The notes under the pieces are model-generated. The model had not been told where the DNA came from, searched no databases, and saw only the letters and a program-made list of their open reading frames with translations. A stretch of 64,000 nt of DNA from Salinisphaera hydrothermalis (GTDB taxonomy: Bacteria > Pseudomonadota > Gammaproteobacteria > Nevskiales > Salinisphaeraceae). Shown in pieces: positions 41,063 through 50,246 of this stretch; the stretch's first letter is position 1, and every line of letters begins with the position of its first letter. The stretch lies in NCBI RefSeq assembly GCF_040361195.1, contig NZ_APNE01000009.1; one strand, written 5' to 3'. The translations under genes were made by a program, and so were the position numbers.

Positions 41063-41656
41063 TCAGTCGCGCGGTTCGCGATCCAGCGCCATGGCGCGCC
41101 AGTCCTGCGAGCCGAGCGATTCCACCCGCACGCCGAAATCGCCCGTCCGGCGACTGGCGAAATAGCGTTCGAGCGTGCGGTGAATGGTCGGAAACGCCAG
41201 CTGCGGCCAGTCGATCTCATCTTCGGCGAGAAAGGTCACTTCGCTGCTTTCCAGGCCGGGCGCATAGTCTTCGCCGACCATATCGGCGATGAAAAAGATA
41301 TGGATCTGGCCGATGTGGGTGACGTCGATCATGTTGAACAGACGTGGCTCGCGAACCGTCACGCCCGCTTCCTCGAGTGTTTCACGGGCGGCGCCATCGG
41401 CGCTGGTTTCGCCCAGCTCGAGAAACCCGGCCGGCAGCGTCCAGAAATGCCGCCGCGGTTCGATGGCGCGCCGGCACATCAGAATTCGGCCCTCGCGCTC
41501 GACGATGGTGCCGACCACATTGCGTGGATTGTCGTAGAAGATCTCCCCGGTAGCGGTGCAGATATTGCGCCGGCGGTCGTCGCCCTCGGGAATACGAAAC
41601 TCCGTCGGGGCACCGCAGTTCGGGCAGAAATTCATGGGCTCGGGCATGGCAGGCAT
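41063..41656 (-). CDS. Nudix hydrolase with N-terminal zinc ribbon
   Basis: A 197-residue protein. The zinc ribbon begins MNFCPNCGAPTEF, and the Nudix box GFLELGETSADGAARETLEEAGV has all conserved residues (G-x5-E-x7-REUxEExGU). The nearby NNPRNVV-like YDNPRNVVGTIVEREGR is typical of the YjaD/NudC-related subgroup that cleaves nucleoside diphosphate derivatives, but it is shorter than NudC and lacks its SQPWPFPxS motif. The start could instead be the ATG at 41635, right at the zinc ribbon. Confidence 0.88.
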   Translation of the reverse strand: MPAMPEPMNFCPNCGAPTEFRIPEGDDRRRNICTATGEIFYDNPRNVVGTIVEREGRILMCRRAIEPRRHFWTLPAGFLELGETSADGAARETLEEAGVTVREPRLFNMIDVTHIGQIHIFFIADMVGEDYAPGLESSEVTFLAEDEIDWPQLAFPTIHRTLERYFASRRTGDFGVRVESLGSQDWRAMALDREPRD

Positions 41657-41814
41657 CGCGTTTGGGGCCGTGATCGATCGTCGCCGGGCCGTGCCGGCGC
41701 ACTCATGCTACATGAGACCCGGTCCGGGAGCCGCGACAATGGTGCAGTGCGGCAGGCGCGGCGAACGCTGATATGCTCAGGCGACAAGCAAACCGAATCA
41801 GACTAGCCAGACGA

Positions 41815-44613
41815 ATGAATCCAGCGATCAACGAAAAGCATCCCGCCGCCGGCGACGCCGACCTCGCCGAAGCCGACCGCGAGCTTCGCGCTCAGGTGCG
41901 TCGCGCCGGCTCGCTGCTGGGCGATGTGCTCCAGTCGCAGGCGCGCTCGGAAGTGTTCGATACGGTGGAAACGCTGCGGCGGGGGTTCATCTCGCTGCGC
42001 GAGGCCGAGGACGAACAACAGCGCGCGAAGCTGATGTCGATGATCGACTCGCTGCCGGCGGAGACCATGACCGAGGTCACGCGCGCCTTCGCCATCTATT
42101 TCAATCTGGCCAACCTGCTCGAAGAACTGCACGCGCATCGCACGCGTCGGCGCCTGGCCGCGGATGGCGATCCGCGCTGGCTGGGCTCGTTCAATCGGAC
42201 CTTCTCCGACATGGCATCCCGCGGCGTCTCGCTGGATGATGCGATGAAGCAGTTGAAGGATCTGTCCTTCATCCCGGTGTTCACGGCGCACCCGACCGAG
42301 GCCAAGCCGCGGGCGGTGCTGGATGCGCTGCGCCGGATCTTCGAGTGGTTCCACGAACTCACCTTCGGCAATCCCGACGAGATCCAGCGCACCGAGATCG
42401 AAGAACATATCCGCCAGAACATCCAGGTGTTGTGGAAGACCGAGGAACTGCGCGGTTCGCGGCCCACGGTCGAGGACGAGATCCGCAACGGGCTGTACTA
42501 CTTCCGTGCGTCGCTGTTTTCGAGCGTGCCGCAGATCTATCGCAATCTGGAAAAAGCGATCGAGAACAACTACGGCAAGCGGGTCGATGCGCCGCCGGTC
42601 CTGGCGTTCGGTTCGTGGATCGGCGGCGACCGCGATGGCAATCCCTACGTTACCGCCCGCGAGACCCGCTATGCGCTGCGCCTGCAGTCGCGCGAGATTC
42701 TGTCGGAATATCTGCGTCGCATCGACGAGCTGTCGAGCCGGCTGCCGTTCTCGGCCCGCTGGTGCAAGCCGAGCGCGGAATTCATGGCCGGGCTGGAAGA
42801 CGACGAGCAGCGGATTGCCGCGCATACCGGCACGCGCCCCGAGCGCTACGCCGCCGAGCCGTATCGGCGCAAGCTGTATCTGATGCGTCGGCGTCTGTCG
42901 GCGATGGTCGATCAGATCCAGACCGAGCTGCGTCTGCGCGCGGAGCGCAGCGAGCGCCCGCCGCTGGCTTATACCTCGGCCGACGAGCTGGTCGACGATA
43001 TCCGCATCATGCGCGAATCGCTGGTCGGTCACGGCGACGAGGCCATCGCCAACGACCGCATCAAGGACTGGCAGCGCCTGGTCGAGACCTTCGGCTTTCA
43101 TCTGGCCCGACTCGATCTGCGCGAAGAATCGACCCGGCATACCCAGTGTGTCCAGGAGCTGATGGCCGCGTTCAAGATCACGGACGACTACGCCTCGCTG
43201 GACGAGGCGGGGCGCGTCGAGATTCTCAATCGCGAGCTCGCTCGCGAACACCCGCCCCAGCTCGGGCGGCTGGATGTGTCGTCGGAAGTCGAGGACACGC
43301 TCGAAAGTCTGGCCGTGGTGCGCGAATTCACGCGCACGCTCGGCAATGCGGCGTTCGGCAGCTATGTCATCTCGATGACGCACAGCGCGTCCGACGTGCT
43401 GGCGCTGGTCTGGCTGATGCGTGTGACCGGCGTCTACGAGCCGGGCAGCGACATGGCGCCGCCGCTGGCGATCGCGCCCTTGTTCGAGACCGTGCCCGAC
43501 CTCGAACATATCGAGCCGGTGCTCGACAAGCTGCTGGAAAACCCGCACTACCGCGCCTTCGTCGAGGCCGGGGCCAGCGATCACACGTTGCGACAGGAAG
43601 TCATGCTCGGCTATTCCGACTCCTGCAAGGACGGCGGCATAATGACCTCGCGCTGGCAGCTCTATCGGGCCCAGCAGGAAGCGGTCGCGCTGTGCGAGCG
43701 CCACGGCGTGGACTGCGTGCTGTTCCATGGCCGCGGGGGCACGGTCGGTCGCGGCGGCGGCCCGACCCATCAGGCGATCATGTCGCAGCCGCCGGGCACC
43801 GTGCGTTCGAAGATCAAGTTCACCGAGCAGGGTGAAATGATCTTCGCCAAGTACAGTAATCCGGAAACCGCCGTGCACGAGCTCACGCTCGGCGTGACCG
43901 GCACGCTCAAGGCCAGCGGCACGCGGCCCTCGGATGCCGATTTCTCCGACATGGCGTCGAAGCTGTCCGACCGGGGAGAGCGCTTCTATCGCAATCTGAC
44001 CGAGAACACGGAAGGCTTTTTCGACTACTTCCAGGCGGCCACGCCGACCGCGGAGATCGGCGCCCTGAACATCGGCTCGCGTCCCGGCTCACGCCCGTCC
44101 AAGGCCAAGCTGGATAAATCGTCGATCCGCGCGATCTCCTGGGTGTTCGCCTGGGCGCAGTCGCGGCATACGCTGCCCGGGTGGCTCGGTCTCGGCACCG
44201 CGTTGGCCGAGGGCGGGGTCGACAACGAATCGTTGCAGATGCTGTACCGCGAATGGCCGTACTTCCGGACCATCATCGATAACGTGCAGATGTCGCTGGC
44301 CAAGGCCGATATGACCATCGCCTCGGAATACGCCCAGCTCGCGGCCGGGCAAGGGCATATCTTCGAGGCCATTCATGCCGAATACGATCGCGCCGTGACC
44401 GGCATTCTCGGCATCACCGGCGAGCACGGCGTTCTGGACGATGATCCGGTGCTTCGGACCTCGCTGGATCGCCGGCGCCCGTATCTGGATCCGCTCAACC
44501 ATATCCAGATCGCCGCGCTCACGCGCTATCGTGAAGCCGGCGACCGGATCTGGCTCGACCCCGTGCTGCGGTCGATCAACGCGATCGCCGCCGGCATGCG
44601 CAATACGGGGTAA
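41815..44613 (+). CDS. ppc: Phosphoenolpyruvate carboxylase
   Basis: Carboxylates phosphoenolpyruvate to oxaloacetate, replenishing the TCA cycle. The 932-residue enzyme shows VFTAHPTEAKPRAVLD with the catalytic His, GSWIGGDRDGNPYVT, the mobile-loop motif FHGRGGTVGRGGGPTHQAI, and QPPGTVRSKIKFTEQGEMI. The protein ends IAAGMRNTG as in the family. ATG 41815 is preferred to the in-frame ATG at 41773 by alignment; neither has a strong ribosome site. A small secreted protein follows 2 bp after the stop. Confidence 0.97.
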   Translation: MNPAINEKHPAAGDADLAEADRELRAQVRRAGSLLGDVLQSQARSEVFDTVETLRRGFISLREAEDEQQRAKLMSMIDSLPAETMTEVTRAFAIYFNLANLLEELHAHRTRRRLAADGDPRWLGSFNRTFSDMASRGVSLDDAMKQLKDLSFIPVFTAHPTEAKPRAVLDALRRIFEWFHELTFGNPDEIQRTEIEEHIRQNIQVLWKTEELRGSRPTVEDEIRNGLYYFRASLFSSVPQIYRNLEKAIENNYGKRVDAPPVLAFGSWIGGDRDGNPYVTARETRYALRLQSREILSEYLRRIDELSSRLPFSARWCKPSAEFMAGLEDDEQRIAAHTGTRPERYAAEPYRRKLYLMRRRLSAMVDQIQTELRLRAERSERPPLAYTSADELVDDIRIMRESLVGHGDEAIANDRIKDWQRLVETFGFHLARLDLREESTRHTQCVQELMAAFKITDDYASLDEAGRVEILNRELAREHPPQLGRLDVSSEVEDTLESLAVVREFTRTLGNAAFGSYVISMTHSASDVLALVWLMRVTGVYEPGSDMAPPLAIAPLFETVPDLEHIEPVLDKLLENPHYRAFVEAGASDHTLRQEVMLGYSDSCKDGGIMTSRWQLYRAQQEAVALCERHGVDCVLFHGRGGTVGRGGGPTHQAIMSQPPGTVRSKIKFTEQGEMIFAKYSNPETAVHELTLGVTGTLKASGTRPSDADFSDMASKLSDRGERFYRNLTENTEGFFDYFQAATPTAEIGALNIGSRPGSRPSKAKLDKSSIRAISWVFAWAQSRHTLPGWLGLGTALAEGGVDNESLQMLYREWPYFRTIIDNVQMSLAKADMTIASEYAQLAAGQGHIFEAIHAEYDRAVTGILGITGEHGVLDDDPVLRTSLDRRRPYLDPLNHIQIAALTRYREAGDRIWLDPVLRSINAIAAGMRNTG

Positions 44614-44615
44614 CC

Positions 44616-45152
44616 ATGCGCGATCGACTCTTTCGGGTCGTTCTTCTGGCCGGTCTGCTTGTATTCGCCGCTCTGCCGGCGGCGAATGCACAGACCGGCA
44701 GCTCGGCCTCCAACGCAACGGGCAGCGAGCGGCCGCTGTATCTGGATATCGTCGGCACGTCCACCAGTCAGGCGATATTGCCGGATGACCTGATCGAGGC
44801 CATGGCCCGCGAAGTGCTGTCGCAGTCCGGGCAGGCCGTGCTGAGTGTCGATGACGATAACCTGCCGGCCGGCGTGCGTGTGCTGCGGATCATGGTGCTC
44901 GTCAGCGAAACCCAGGACAGCACGGGCGCCACGATCGCCGCCGCGGCCACCACGAGCCTGCTGCGCACGCCGGCCGAAGACTCGGGCGACGCGAGCACGC
45001 GCTCGTTTTATCAGGGCATGCAGCAGGAGATGGCGACCGGCCCGGACGAAGACAGCGCCGAGACCGCACTGCGCGCCCGGTTCAAGACCGAGCTGCAGGC
45101 ACGTATTCGGGCCGCCATGTCCGCCGGAAGCGCCCATGCGACGCCGCAATAG
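44616..45152 (+). CDS. Small secreted protein of unknown function
   Basis: 178 residues with a clear signal peptide (VVLLAGLLVFAALPAANA, cleavage probably after AANAQ at residue 26) and a mature region rich in Ala, Ser, Thr and Asp. No domain is recognised. It starts 2 bp after ppc ends, suggesting co-transcription. The central region IMVLVSETQDSTGATIAAAA is the most regular part and may be a beta domain. Confidence 0.7.
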   Translation: MRDRLFRVVLLAGLLVFAALPAANAQTGSSASNATGSERPLYLDIVGTSTSQAILPDDLIEAMAREVLSQSGQAVLSVDDDNLPAGVRVLRIMVLVSETQDSTGATIAAAATTSLLRTPAEDSGDASTRSFYQGMQQEMATGPDEDSAETALRARFKTELQARIRAAMSAGSAHATPQ

Positions 45153-45352
45153 CCGGTCGTGCGCGGGCCCGGCCGTCGCATGACGATACCCGCCGCCGAT
45201 AGCACGACGGCCGTCGTGAGCGGGTAGGACGTGCGGCCGAGTGCGGCGCAAATGCGGGCCGCTTCTGAATAATCGTTGTCGGGTACAGCGTTCGACGCCG
45301 GGCCGGTCGCTGTTATCCTCTGGGCCATCAATCATAGCGACAGGACCCAGCG

Positions 45353-45757
45353 ATGGCCGATACCAACATGCCCGAAATCAAGCTCGACGCCGAGAACATG
45401 TATCGGGAAGAATCCTTCTCCGATCTCAAGGTCGGTAGCATCCGGAAGCTCATTCCGGTGACGGCCAACGGCGACGACGACGATTCGCGCGAAGTGCGCT
45501 ACGAGGGCTCGGCCAGCTTGATGACGCCGGCCGGTAGTCTGCCCTTGTCGTTCGATCTCGAAGCCGATGATCTGGCCGGCGCGATCGACAAGTTCCCGGA
45601 AGCCGTGAACGCGGCCGCCGAGCGGGCGATCGACGAACTCAAGGAAATGCAGCGCCAGCAGAGTCAGAAGATCCAGGTGCCGGGCCAGGGCGGCGGCTAT
45701 GGTGGCGGCCAGGGTGGCTTCGGCGGCGGCCAGGGCGGCGGTCGCATCCAGTTCTAA
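45353..45757 (+). CDS. Conserved-looking cytoplasmic protein with glycine-rich tail
   Basis: 134 residues: a beta-rich acidic N-terminal domain (MYREESFSDLKVGSIRKLIPV, then VRYEGSASLMTPAGSLPLSF), a helical segment with AAAERAIDELKEMQRQQ, and a low-complexity GQGGGYGGGQGGFGGGQGGG tail ending in RIQF. No named family is recognised. The start is ATG 45353 after GACAGGACC. Codon use is like its neighbours. The Gly/Gln tail could mediate assembly or simply be disordered. Confidence 0.75.
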   Translation: MADTNMPEIKLDAENMYREESFSDLKVGSIRKLIPVTANGDDDDSREVRYEGSASLMTPAGSLPLSFDLEADDLAGAIDKFPEAVNAAAERAIDELKEMQRQQSQKIQVPGQGGGYGGGQGGFGGGQGGGRIQF

Positions 45758-45826
45758 GCGCGACCGCGTGCGTACCGGCCGGCTTCTGGTGAGCCGGTCG
45801 GTTTTCGTCTGTCGTCGACGCGATGA

Positions 45827-46027
45827 TCAGTAGTGGGGTGGCGTCTCGTCGGCCGCTGCCTCGGGCTCGCCTTCGGCCAGCCGCTGGACGCGTTCCTCCA
45901 GCTGGCGACAGCGCTCGGCCAAGCGCTCGATTTCTCGCGATTGCGCGAACAGCTGCTGGCTGAGCTGTTCGATCGCATCGTCCTGATAGGCGATGCGCAC
46001 TTCGAGTTCGTTATGCGCGTCGCTCAT
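45827..46027 (-). CDS. slyX: SlyX family coiled-coil protein
   Basis: A 66-residue coiled-coil protein (ELEVRIAYQDDAIEQLSQQL, then heptad-rich helix) ending PPHY, the typical SlyX C-terminus. Function is unknown. Its start overlaps the HIT-protein stop by ATGA (46024-46027), so the two are expressed together. Confidence 0.9.
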   Translation of the reverse strand: MSDAHNELEVRIAYQDDAIEQLSQQLFAQSREIERLAERCRQLEERVQRLAEGEPEAAADETPPHY

Positions 46028-46446
46028 GCGTCGTGCTCCGTAACCAGCCGCAGGTCGCGCGCGAGCGCGCTGCGCAGCCCGCTGACGCTGGTGGCATCGT
46101 AGCCGATGTCGTGTTCCGGCAGCTGCCCCCAGACCGGACCGGGCCAGCAGGCGTCGGTTTTATGCCGCGCGATGATATGAATATGCATCTGGGCCACCTG
46201 GTTGCCGAGCGTGGCCACGTTCATCTTGTCGGCATCGAACCAGTCCGCCGCCCAGCCGCACAAGGCCCGAATCTGTTCGTTGACCCGTTGGCATTCGGCA
46301 TCGTCGAGCTCGTGCCAGTCCTGGGCGTCGGTATCCGGTACCAGAATCAGCCAGCCCACGGCCGCGTGGCGATGCAACAACACGGTCGCGCGTTCCAGGG
46401 TGCCAAGGTGATGGCAGTCGGCAAGCAGCCGATCGTCGATCTTCAT
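46024..46446 (-). CDS. HIT-domain protein
   Basis: A 140-residue histidine-triad protein of the nucleotide hydrolase/transferase superfamily. The core QMHIHIIARHKTDACWPGPVWG keeps the first two histidines of HxHxHxx while the third is Ile, as in a bacterial HIT subgroup with the sequence HIHxIAR. LLHRHAAVGWLILVPDT and the WHELDDAE helix also fit. ATG 46446 is chosen by homology. It is upstream of slyX in a two-gene unit. The 278-bp stretch to the tRNA shows no gene. Confidence 0.88.
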   Translation of the reverse strand: MKIDDRLLADCHHLGTLERATVLLHRHAAVGWLILVPDTDAQDWHELDDAECQRVNEQIRALCGWAADWFDADKMNVATLGNQVAQMHIHIIARHKTDACWPGPVWGQLPEHDIGYDATSVSGLRSALARDLRLVTEHDA

Positions 46447-46724
46447 CTGCGGGCGTCCAGCGGTAACAGAGCCGCGTTCGGCCGCGGCGGATTGAGCAGG
46501 CATACAGACAGCCAATTGATTTGCGAGCGAAATGGATCGAGCGTTCAGACAACGGAAAGGCGCCGAGATTCCATTCGACGCCGGTTTTCTACCCGTTCGC
46601 CTCGCTCGAGTCCGATAACGACGCGCGTGTGCGCTAAGGTACGCCAACGTCGCAATTGCACGGCCGAGGCCCTGCCTCGCAGGAGCTGGGCCTCGTGCGG
46701 CCACAAGTATAAGGGGGATTCGGA

Positions 46725-46811
46725 TGGTGCCCGGGGCGAGACTCGAACTCGCACTCTGTCACCAGAATCGGATTTTGAGTCCGACGCGTCTACCAGTTCC
46801 GCCACCCGGGC
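46725..46811 (-). tRNA. tRNA-Leu(CAA)
   Basis: Read on the minus strand the 87-base sequence folds as a class II tRNA: acceptor GCCCGGG pairing with CCCGGGC, D-arm with GGCGGAACTGGTAGACGCG, anticodon stem TCGGA/TCCGA with loop CTCAAAA (anticodon CAA, Leu codon UUG), a long variable arm (TTCTGGTGACAGAG), T-arm GCGAGTTCGAGTCTCGC and an encoded CCA at 46725-46727. Confidence 0.97.
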
Positions 46812-46827
46812 ACGGTGCGAAGCGCGC

Positions 46828-46857
46828 AGTATACCTGCGCCCCCCGGGCTTGGGAAA
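46828..46857 (-). promoter_or_regulatory. Probable sigma-70 promoter of tRNA-Leu
   Basis: On the minus strand, TATACT (46828-46833) is a good -10 box 16 bp before the tRNA 5' end, with a weak -35 TTTCCC (46852-46857) 18 bp further upstream. A GC-rich stretch follows the -10, as in stringently controlled stable-RNA promoters. Confidence 0.5.
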
Positions 46858-46880
46858 GCATGTTGTGCCGATCGAGCCTG

Positions 46881-46900
46881 GAGTCTATTGGAATAGGCTC
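46881..46900 (+). repeat. Short hairpin sequence shared with the sirtuin 3' end, beside dacB stop
   Basis: GAGTCTATT (46881-46889) pairs with AATAGGCTC (46892-46900); the dacB stop codon is adjacent at 46901-46903. The core matches the hairpin at 4639-4660 at 20 of 22 positions. The differences (T-G against C-G type pairs) keep the stem. It could serve as the dacB terminator. Confidence 0.5.
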
Positions 46901-48385
46901 TTAATAGTGCGCGAGAATCGATTCCAGGTCGTTCTGATACGCCGTGACGGTTTGCTGGTAGGTGAGATTCGGATCCGACTTCGTCCCGTTGATTACGATG
47001 CCATAAGCGGCGAACCCGCCATTATCCAGGCGCAAATAGCCGGCGAGGGCGCGCACGGTGACCGGTTCGGTCAGCGTGCCGGTCTTGGCGACGAGGCGTG
47101 TCTCGAAATCGAAATTGCCGCGTTTGAGCGTACGCGAGGGCGCCGACATCGGCACCGGCAGGCTGCCGTAGAACGACGGAAACAGCGCGTTCTGATGAAA
47201 CATATAGTCGAGCAGCGAGACGAGATCTCGAGCCGAGACGCTGTTACCGAGCGACAGCCCGCTGCCGCTGTCGAACGTGCCGCCGCCGGTCGAGACCGTG
47301 GGGTAGGCGAATTTGTTGGCTCGTTCGGACAGGGCTTCCAGCGCCTGCGAAGCGCGCGGCAGCGACAGCGGCCGGTTGTAGCCGCTGGCCGCGGCGACGT
47401 CCAGGGCCAGCGTGTCCGCCATGTAATTGTTGGAGTACGCCATCATCGGGATCAGCTGCTCGGCCAGCGAGGCGCTCTTGACCCGGGCCAGCGTGGCGCC
47501 CTCATTTTTGACGTCGCCGCTGCGAGTGGTCACGGCGCCAGCGATATGGATGCCGGCGTTGGCGAGCATGGCGGAGAGCACGCGAGCGGTCTCGGCGGCT
47601 GCGCCAGTGACGGCGCGCTGGAAATCGTAGGGGCCGTAGCCCACCGGCAGTGAACCGCGGATATGCAGCGTCGAGCGGCCATTATCGTAGGTACGCCATG
47701 CCACCATGCCGGCCCTGGAGTTCGCGGGCCCGGTCTTCACTTGGTTATCGATGTCGTAGCCGGGCAGATCTGCCGGGTGGAGCACGACTCGCGTCGCGCG
47801 ACCGGCGGCCGCGCCGGGATAGACCGTGGCCATGACGGTGCCGAAGTTCACGCCGGCCGCGGATAGCGGGGCACTGTAGGAGTGCGAAGCGCGCTCGCGG
47901 GCGTCGCAGCGGTCCTCGGTCAGGCAAGGCACGGTGCCCCACAGACCGTCGTCGACCACCAGATTGCCGGTGACCTTGTCCACGCCGCGCGCCTTGAGCC
48001 GCATGACCAGTTCGTGCAGGTGGCGGTTGTCCAGCGAAGGATCGCCACCGCCGACGAACACCAGATCGCCGTTGAGCGTGCCGTGGCTGATGGGCCCATG
48101 GCTGGCAAAACGCGAGGTGAACCGGTGTTCGGGGCCGAACTGTTGCAGCGCGGCCGACGCGGAAAACAGCTTGCTGACCGATGCCGGGCGGAGTCTTTCG
48201 TCGGGATTGATGGCCGCGATCGTTTTCATATCGCTCAGCCGCACGACCATCGCGCTGACATGGGCATGTCGAGCCAGCGCGCGCAGGTTGTCGAGCGGGG
48301 TACGGCTGGCCGCCGCGGCCATCGAACTCCATAACAGAGCGGCCATGATGATGAGAAGGCCGGACGAGCGGGCGATGGGCGGCAT
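46901..48385 (-). CDS. dacB: D-alanyl-D-alanine carboxypeptidase/endopeptidase (PBP4, DacB)
   Basis: A periplasmic peptidoglycan hydrolase of 494 residues that trims stem peptides and cleaves cross-links. It has a signal peptide (LLIIMAALLWSSMAAAAS), then the class C PBP motifs: PASVSKLFSA (Ser-x-x-Lys), MAYSNNYMA (Ser-x-Asn) and VAKTGTLTEP (Lys-Thr-Gly). The central insert between SxxK and SxN with DNRHLHELVMRLKARGV and VVDDGLWG is typical of DacB. ATG 48385 is used; the in-frame TTG at 48406 is unlikely. Confidence 0.95.
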   Translation of the reverse strand: MPPIARSSGLLIIMAALLWSSMAAAASRTPLDNLRALARHAHVSAMVVRLSDMKTIAAINPDERLRPASVSKLFSASAALQQFGPEHRFTSRFASHGPISHGTLNGDLVFVGGGDPSLDNRHLHELVMRLKARGVDKVTGNLVVDDGLWGTVPCLTEDRCDARERASHSYSAPLSAAGVNFGTVMATVYPGAAAGRATRVVLHPADLPGYDIDNQVKTGPANSRAGMVAWRTYDNGRSTLHIRGSLPVGYGPYDFQRAVTGAAAETARVLSAMLANAGIHIAGAVTTRSGDVKNEGATLARVKSASLAEQLIPMMAYSNNYMADTLALDVAAASGYNRPLSLPRASQALEALSERANKFAYPTVSTGGGTFDSGSGLSLGNSVSARDLVSLLDYMFHQNALFPSFYGSLPVPMSAPSRTLKRGNFDFETRLVAKTGTLTEPVTVRALAGYLRLDNGGFAAYGIVINGTKSDPNLTYQQTVTAYQNDLESILAHY

Positions 48386-48622
48386 GGAACGGTTCCCCGG
48401 CAGCAACGAGCGATGGCCGCCAGTCTAGACACAGGATTGTGTACGACTCAATCGGGATTCATGGCGATCTCCGAGCGGCTCGCAACCGGGCGCGCGGGCC
48501 ATCCCGGCGCGGCGCTCGCGGTGTGCCGCCAGCATGAGTTGGCGGGACCGTGAATCGGCTGGGGATGCGCGCGGCTACACGGCGGTCGACGCGCCCAGCG
48601 GACGGCTCTACACTGCGCCGCC

Positions 48623-49756
48623 ATGATCTACGAAGCTCTGGGCCGGGACGGCAATGCGCGCCGCGGCCGTCTGCATTTGCCGCACGGCACCGTCGAGACG
48701 CCGGCCTTCATGCCGGTCGGGACCTACGGCACCGTCAAGGGCATGACGCCCGAGGAATTGACCGGGCTCGGCGCGGAAATCGTGCTCGGCAATACCTATC
48801 ACCTGATGCTGCGCCCGGGCACCGAAATCGTGGGCGCCCACGGCGGTCTGCACGGGTTCATGCACTGGGATCGGCCGATTCTCACCGACTCCGGCGGGTT
48901 TCAGGTGTGGTCGCTGGCCGAAATGCGCAAGCTCACCGAGGAGGGCGTGGCTTTTCGCTCGCCGCTGGATGGCTCGCGCCAGTATCTGTCGCCGGAACGT
49001 TCGATCGAGGTCCAGCACGCGCTGAATTCCGACATCGTGATGTGTCTGGACGAATGCACCGACTACCCCGTGTCCAAGCAGGACGCGGCCCAATCGATGC
49101 AGCTGTCGATGCGCTGGGCCGCGCGCTGTCGGGCCGCGCACGGCGACTCGAACAACAAGCTGTTCGGCATCAATCAGGGCAGCGTGTTCGACGACCTGCG
49201 CGCCGAATCCATGGCTGCGCTGGTGGATATCGGGTTCGACGGCTATGCCATCGGCGGCGTCTCGGTCGGCGAGGGCTGGGAAGACAAGGCGTCCGTGCTG
49301 GCCGGTGTGTTGCCCCGAACGCCCGCGGATGCGCCGCGTTATCTCATGGGCGTGGGCACGCCGGCCGATCTGGTGGCCTCGGTGGCCTATGGCATCGACA
49401 TGTTCGACTGCGTCATGCCCACGCGCAACGCGCGCAACGGCTATCTGTTCACCCACGACGGGGTGGTCAAGATCAAGAACGCCGTGCACAAGCACGACAC
49501 CGGTCCGCTGGATGCGAGCTGCGACTGCTATACCTGTCGCCACTACAGCCGGGCTTATCTGCATCATCTGTATCGTTGCGGCGAGATTCTGGCCGCGCGC
49601 CTGAACACCTGGCACAACCTCGCCTACTACCAAAGACTGATGCAGCGTATTCGCGGCGCCATCGAGGCCGGCGAATATGCGGCCTTCATGCGCGATTTCT
49701 TTACCGGCGCGGAAGGGCGGGGTACGCCCCAGGCCGCGCATGGCGGTTACGCTTGA
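48623..49756 (+). CDS. tgt: Queuine tRNA-guanosine(34) transglycosylase
   Basis: Exchanges guanine-34 of GUN-anticodon tRNAs for preQ1 on the way to queuosine. The 377-residue protein has FMPVGTYGTVKGMTPEEL, the active-site segment ILTDSGGFQVWSL, DECTDYPVSK, VMPTRNARNGYLFT with the nucleophilic Asp region upstream, and the zinc site CDCYTCRHYSRAYLHHL. It opens the conserved order tgt-yajC-secD-secF. Confidence 0.97.
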   Translation: MIYEALGRDGNARRGRLHLPHGTVETPAFMPVGTYGTVKGMTPEELTGLGAEIVLGNTYHLMLRPGTEIVGAHGGLHGFMHWDRPILTDSGGFQVWSLAEMRKLTEEGVAFRSPLDGSRQYLSPERSIEVQHALNSDIVMCLDECTDYPVSKQDAAQSMQLSMRWAARCRAAHGDSNNKLFGINQGSVFDDLRAESMAALVDIGFDGYAIGGVSVGEGWEDKASVLAGVLPRTPADAPRYLMGVGTPADLVASVAYGIDMFDCVMPTRNARNGYLFTHDGVVKIKNAVHKHDTGPLDASCDCYTCRHYSRAYLHHLYRCGEILAARLNTWHNLAYYQRLMQRIRGAIEAGEYAAFMRDFFTGAEGRGTPQAAHGGYA

Positions 49757-49865
49757 ACATCGATCCGGCTGGGCATGTCCGTCGTAGTCGGGTCGCAACA
49801 AACCCTATGGCATACTGTGCGGCTTGTTTGCGGCGCAGTCAGCGCTACCTTCGAGGGCTTTTTCT

Positions 49866-50201
49866 ATGAACTTTCTGATTCCTCTCGCACACGCCCAGGC
49901 GGGCGGCGGCGGTGCCGAAGGCGGCAGCGCCATCTATTCGATCGGCATGATCGTCGTGTTCTTCGCGATCATGTTCTTCCTCGTGATCCGTCCGCAGATG
50001 AAGCGACAGAAGGAACACAAGAAGCTGATCGAGAACCTGGCCAAGGGCAACGAGATCATCACCGCCGGTGGTGTGGCCGGTCGCATCCGCGAAGTCGGCG
50101 AGAACTTCCTGGTCGTGGAAGTGGCGAAGGACGTCGAGATCCGAGTCCAGAAATCGTCGGTAACCAGCGTGGTGCCCAAGGGCACGATGGATTCGCTGTA
50201 A
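49866..50201 (+). CDS. yajC: Preprotein translocase subunit YajC
   Basis: A 111-residue single-pass inner-membrane protein that binds SecDF. An N-terminal segment LIPLAHAQAGGGG is followed by the membrane helix SIGMIVVFFAIMFFLVIRPQMKR and a cytoplasmic beta domain (GNEIITAGGVAGRIREVGENFLVVEV). Between tgt and secD on the same strand. ATG 49866 agrees with the family start; an upstream in-frame codon at 49824 is not needed. Confidence 0.95.
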   Translation: MNFLIPLAHAQAGGGGAEGGSAIYSIGMIVVFFAIMFFLVIRPQMKRQKEHKKLIENLAKGNEIITAGGVAGRIREVGENFLVVEVAKDVEIRVQKSSVTSVVPKGTMDSL

Positions 50202-50246
50202 GTTCGCTGCGCGAGCGAACGGCGTCTTGCGACTGATCGGGGTCTT

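Noticed and set aside
41803..43878. Long minus-strand open frame inside ppc
   Set aside because: Antisense shadow of phosphoenolpyruvate carboxylase without any protein family signature.
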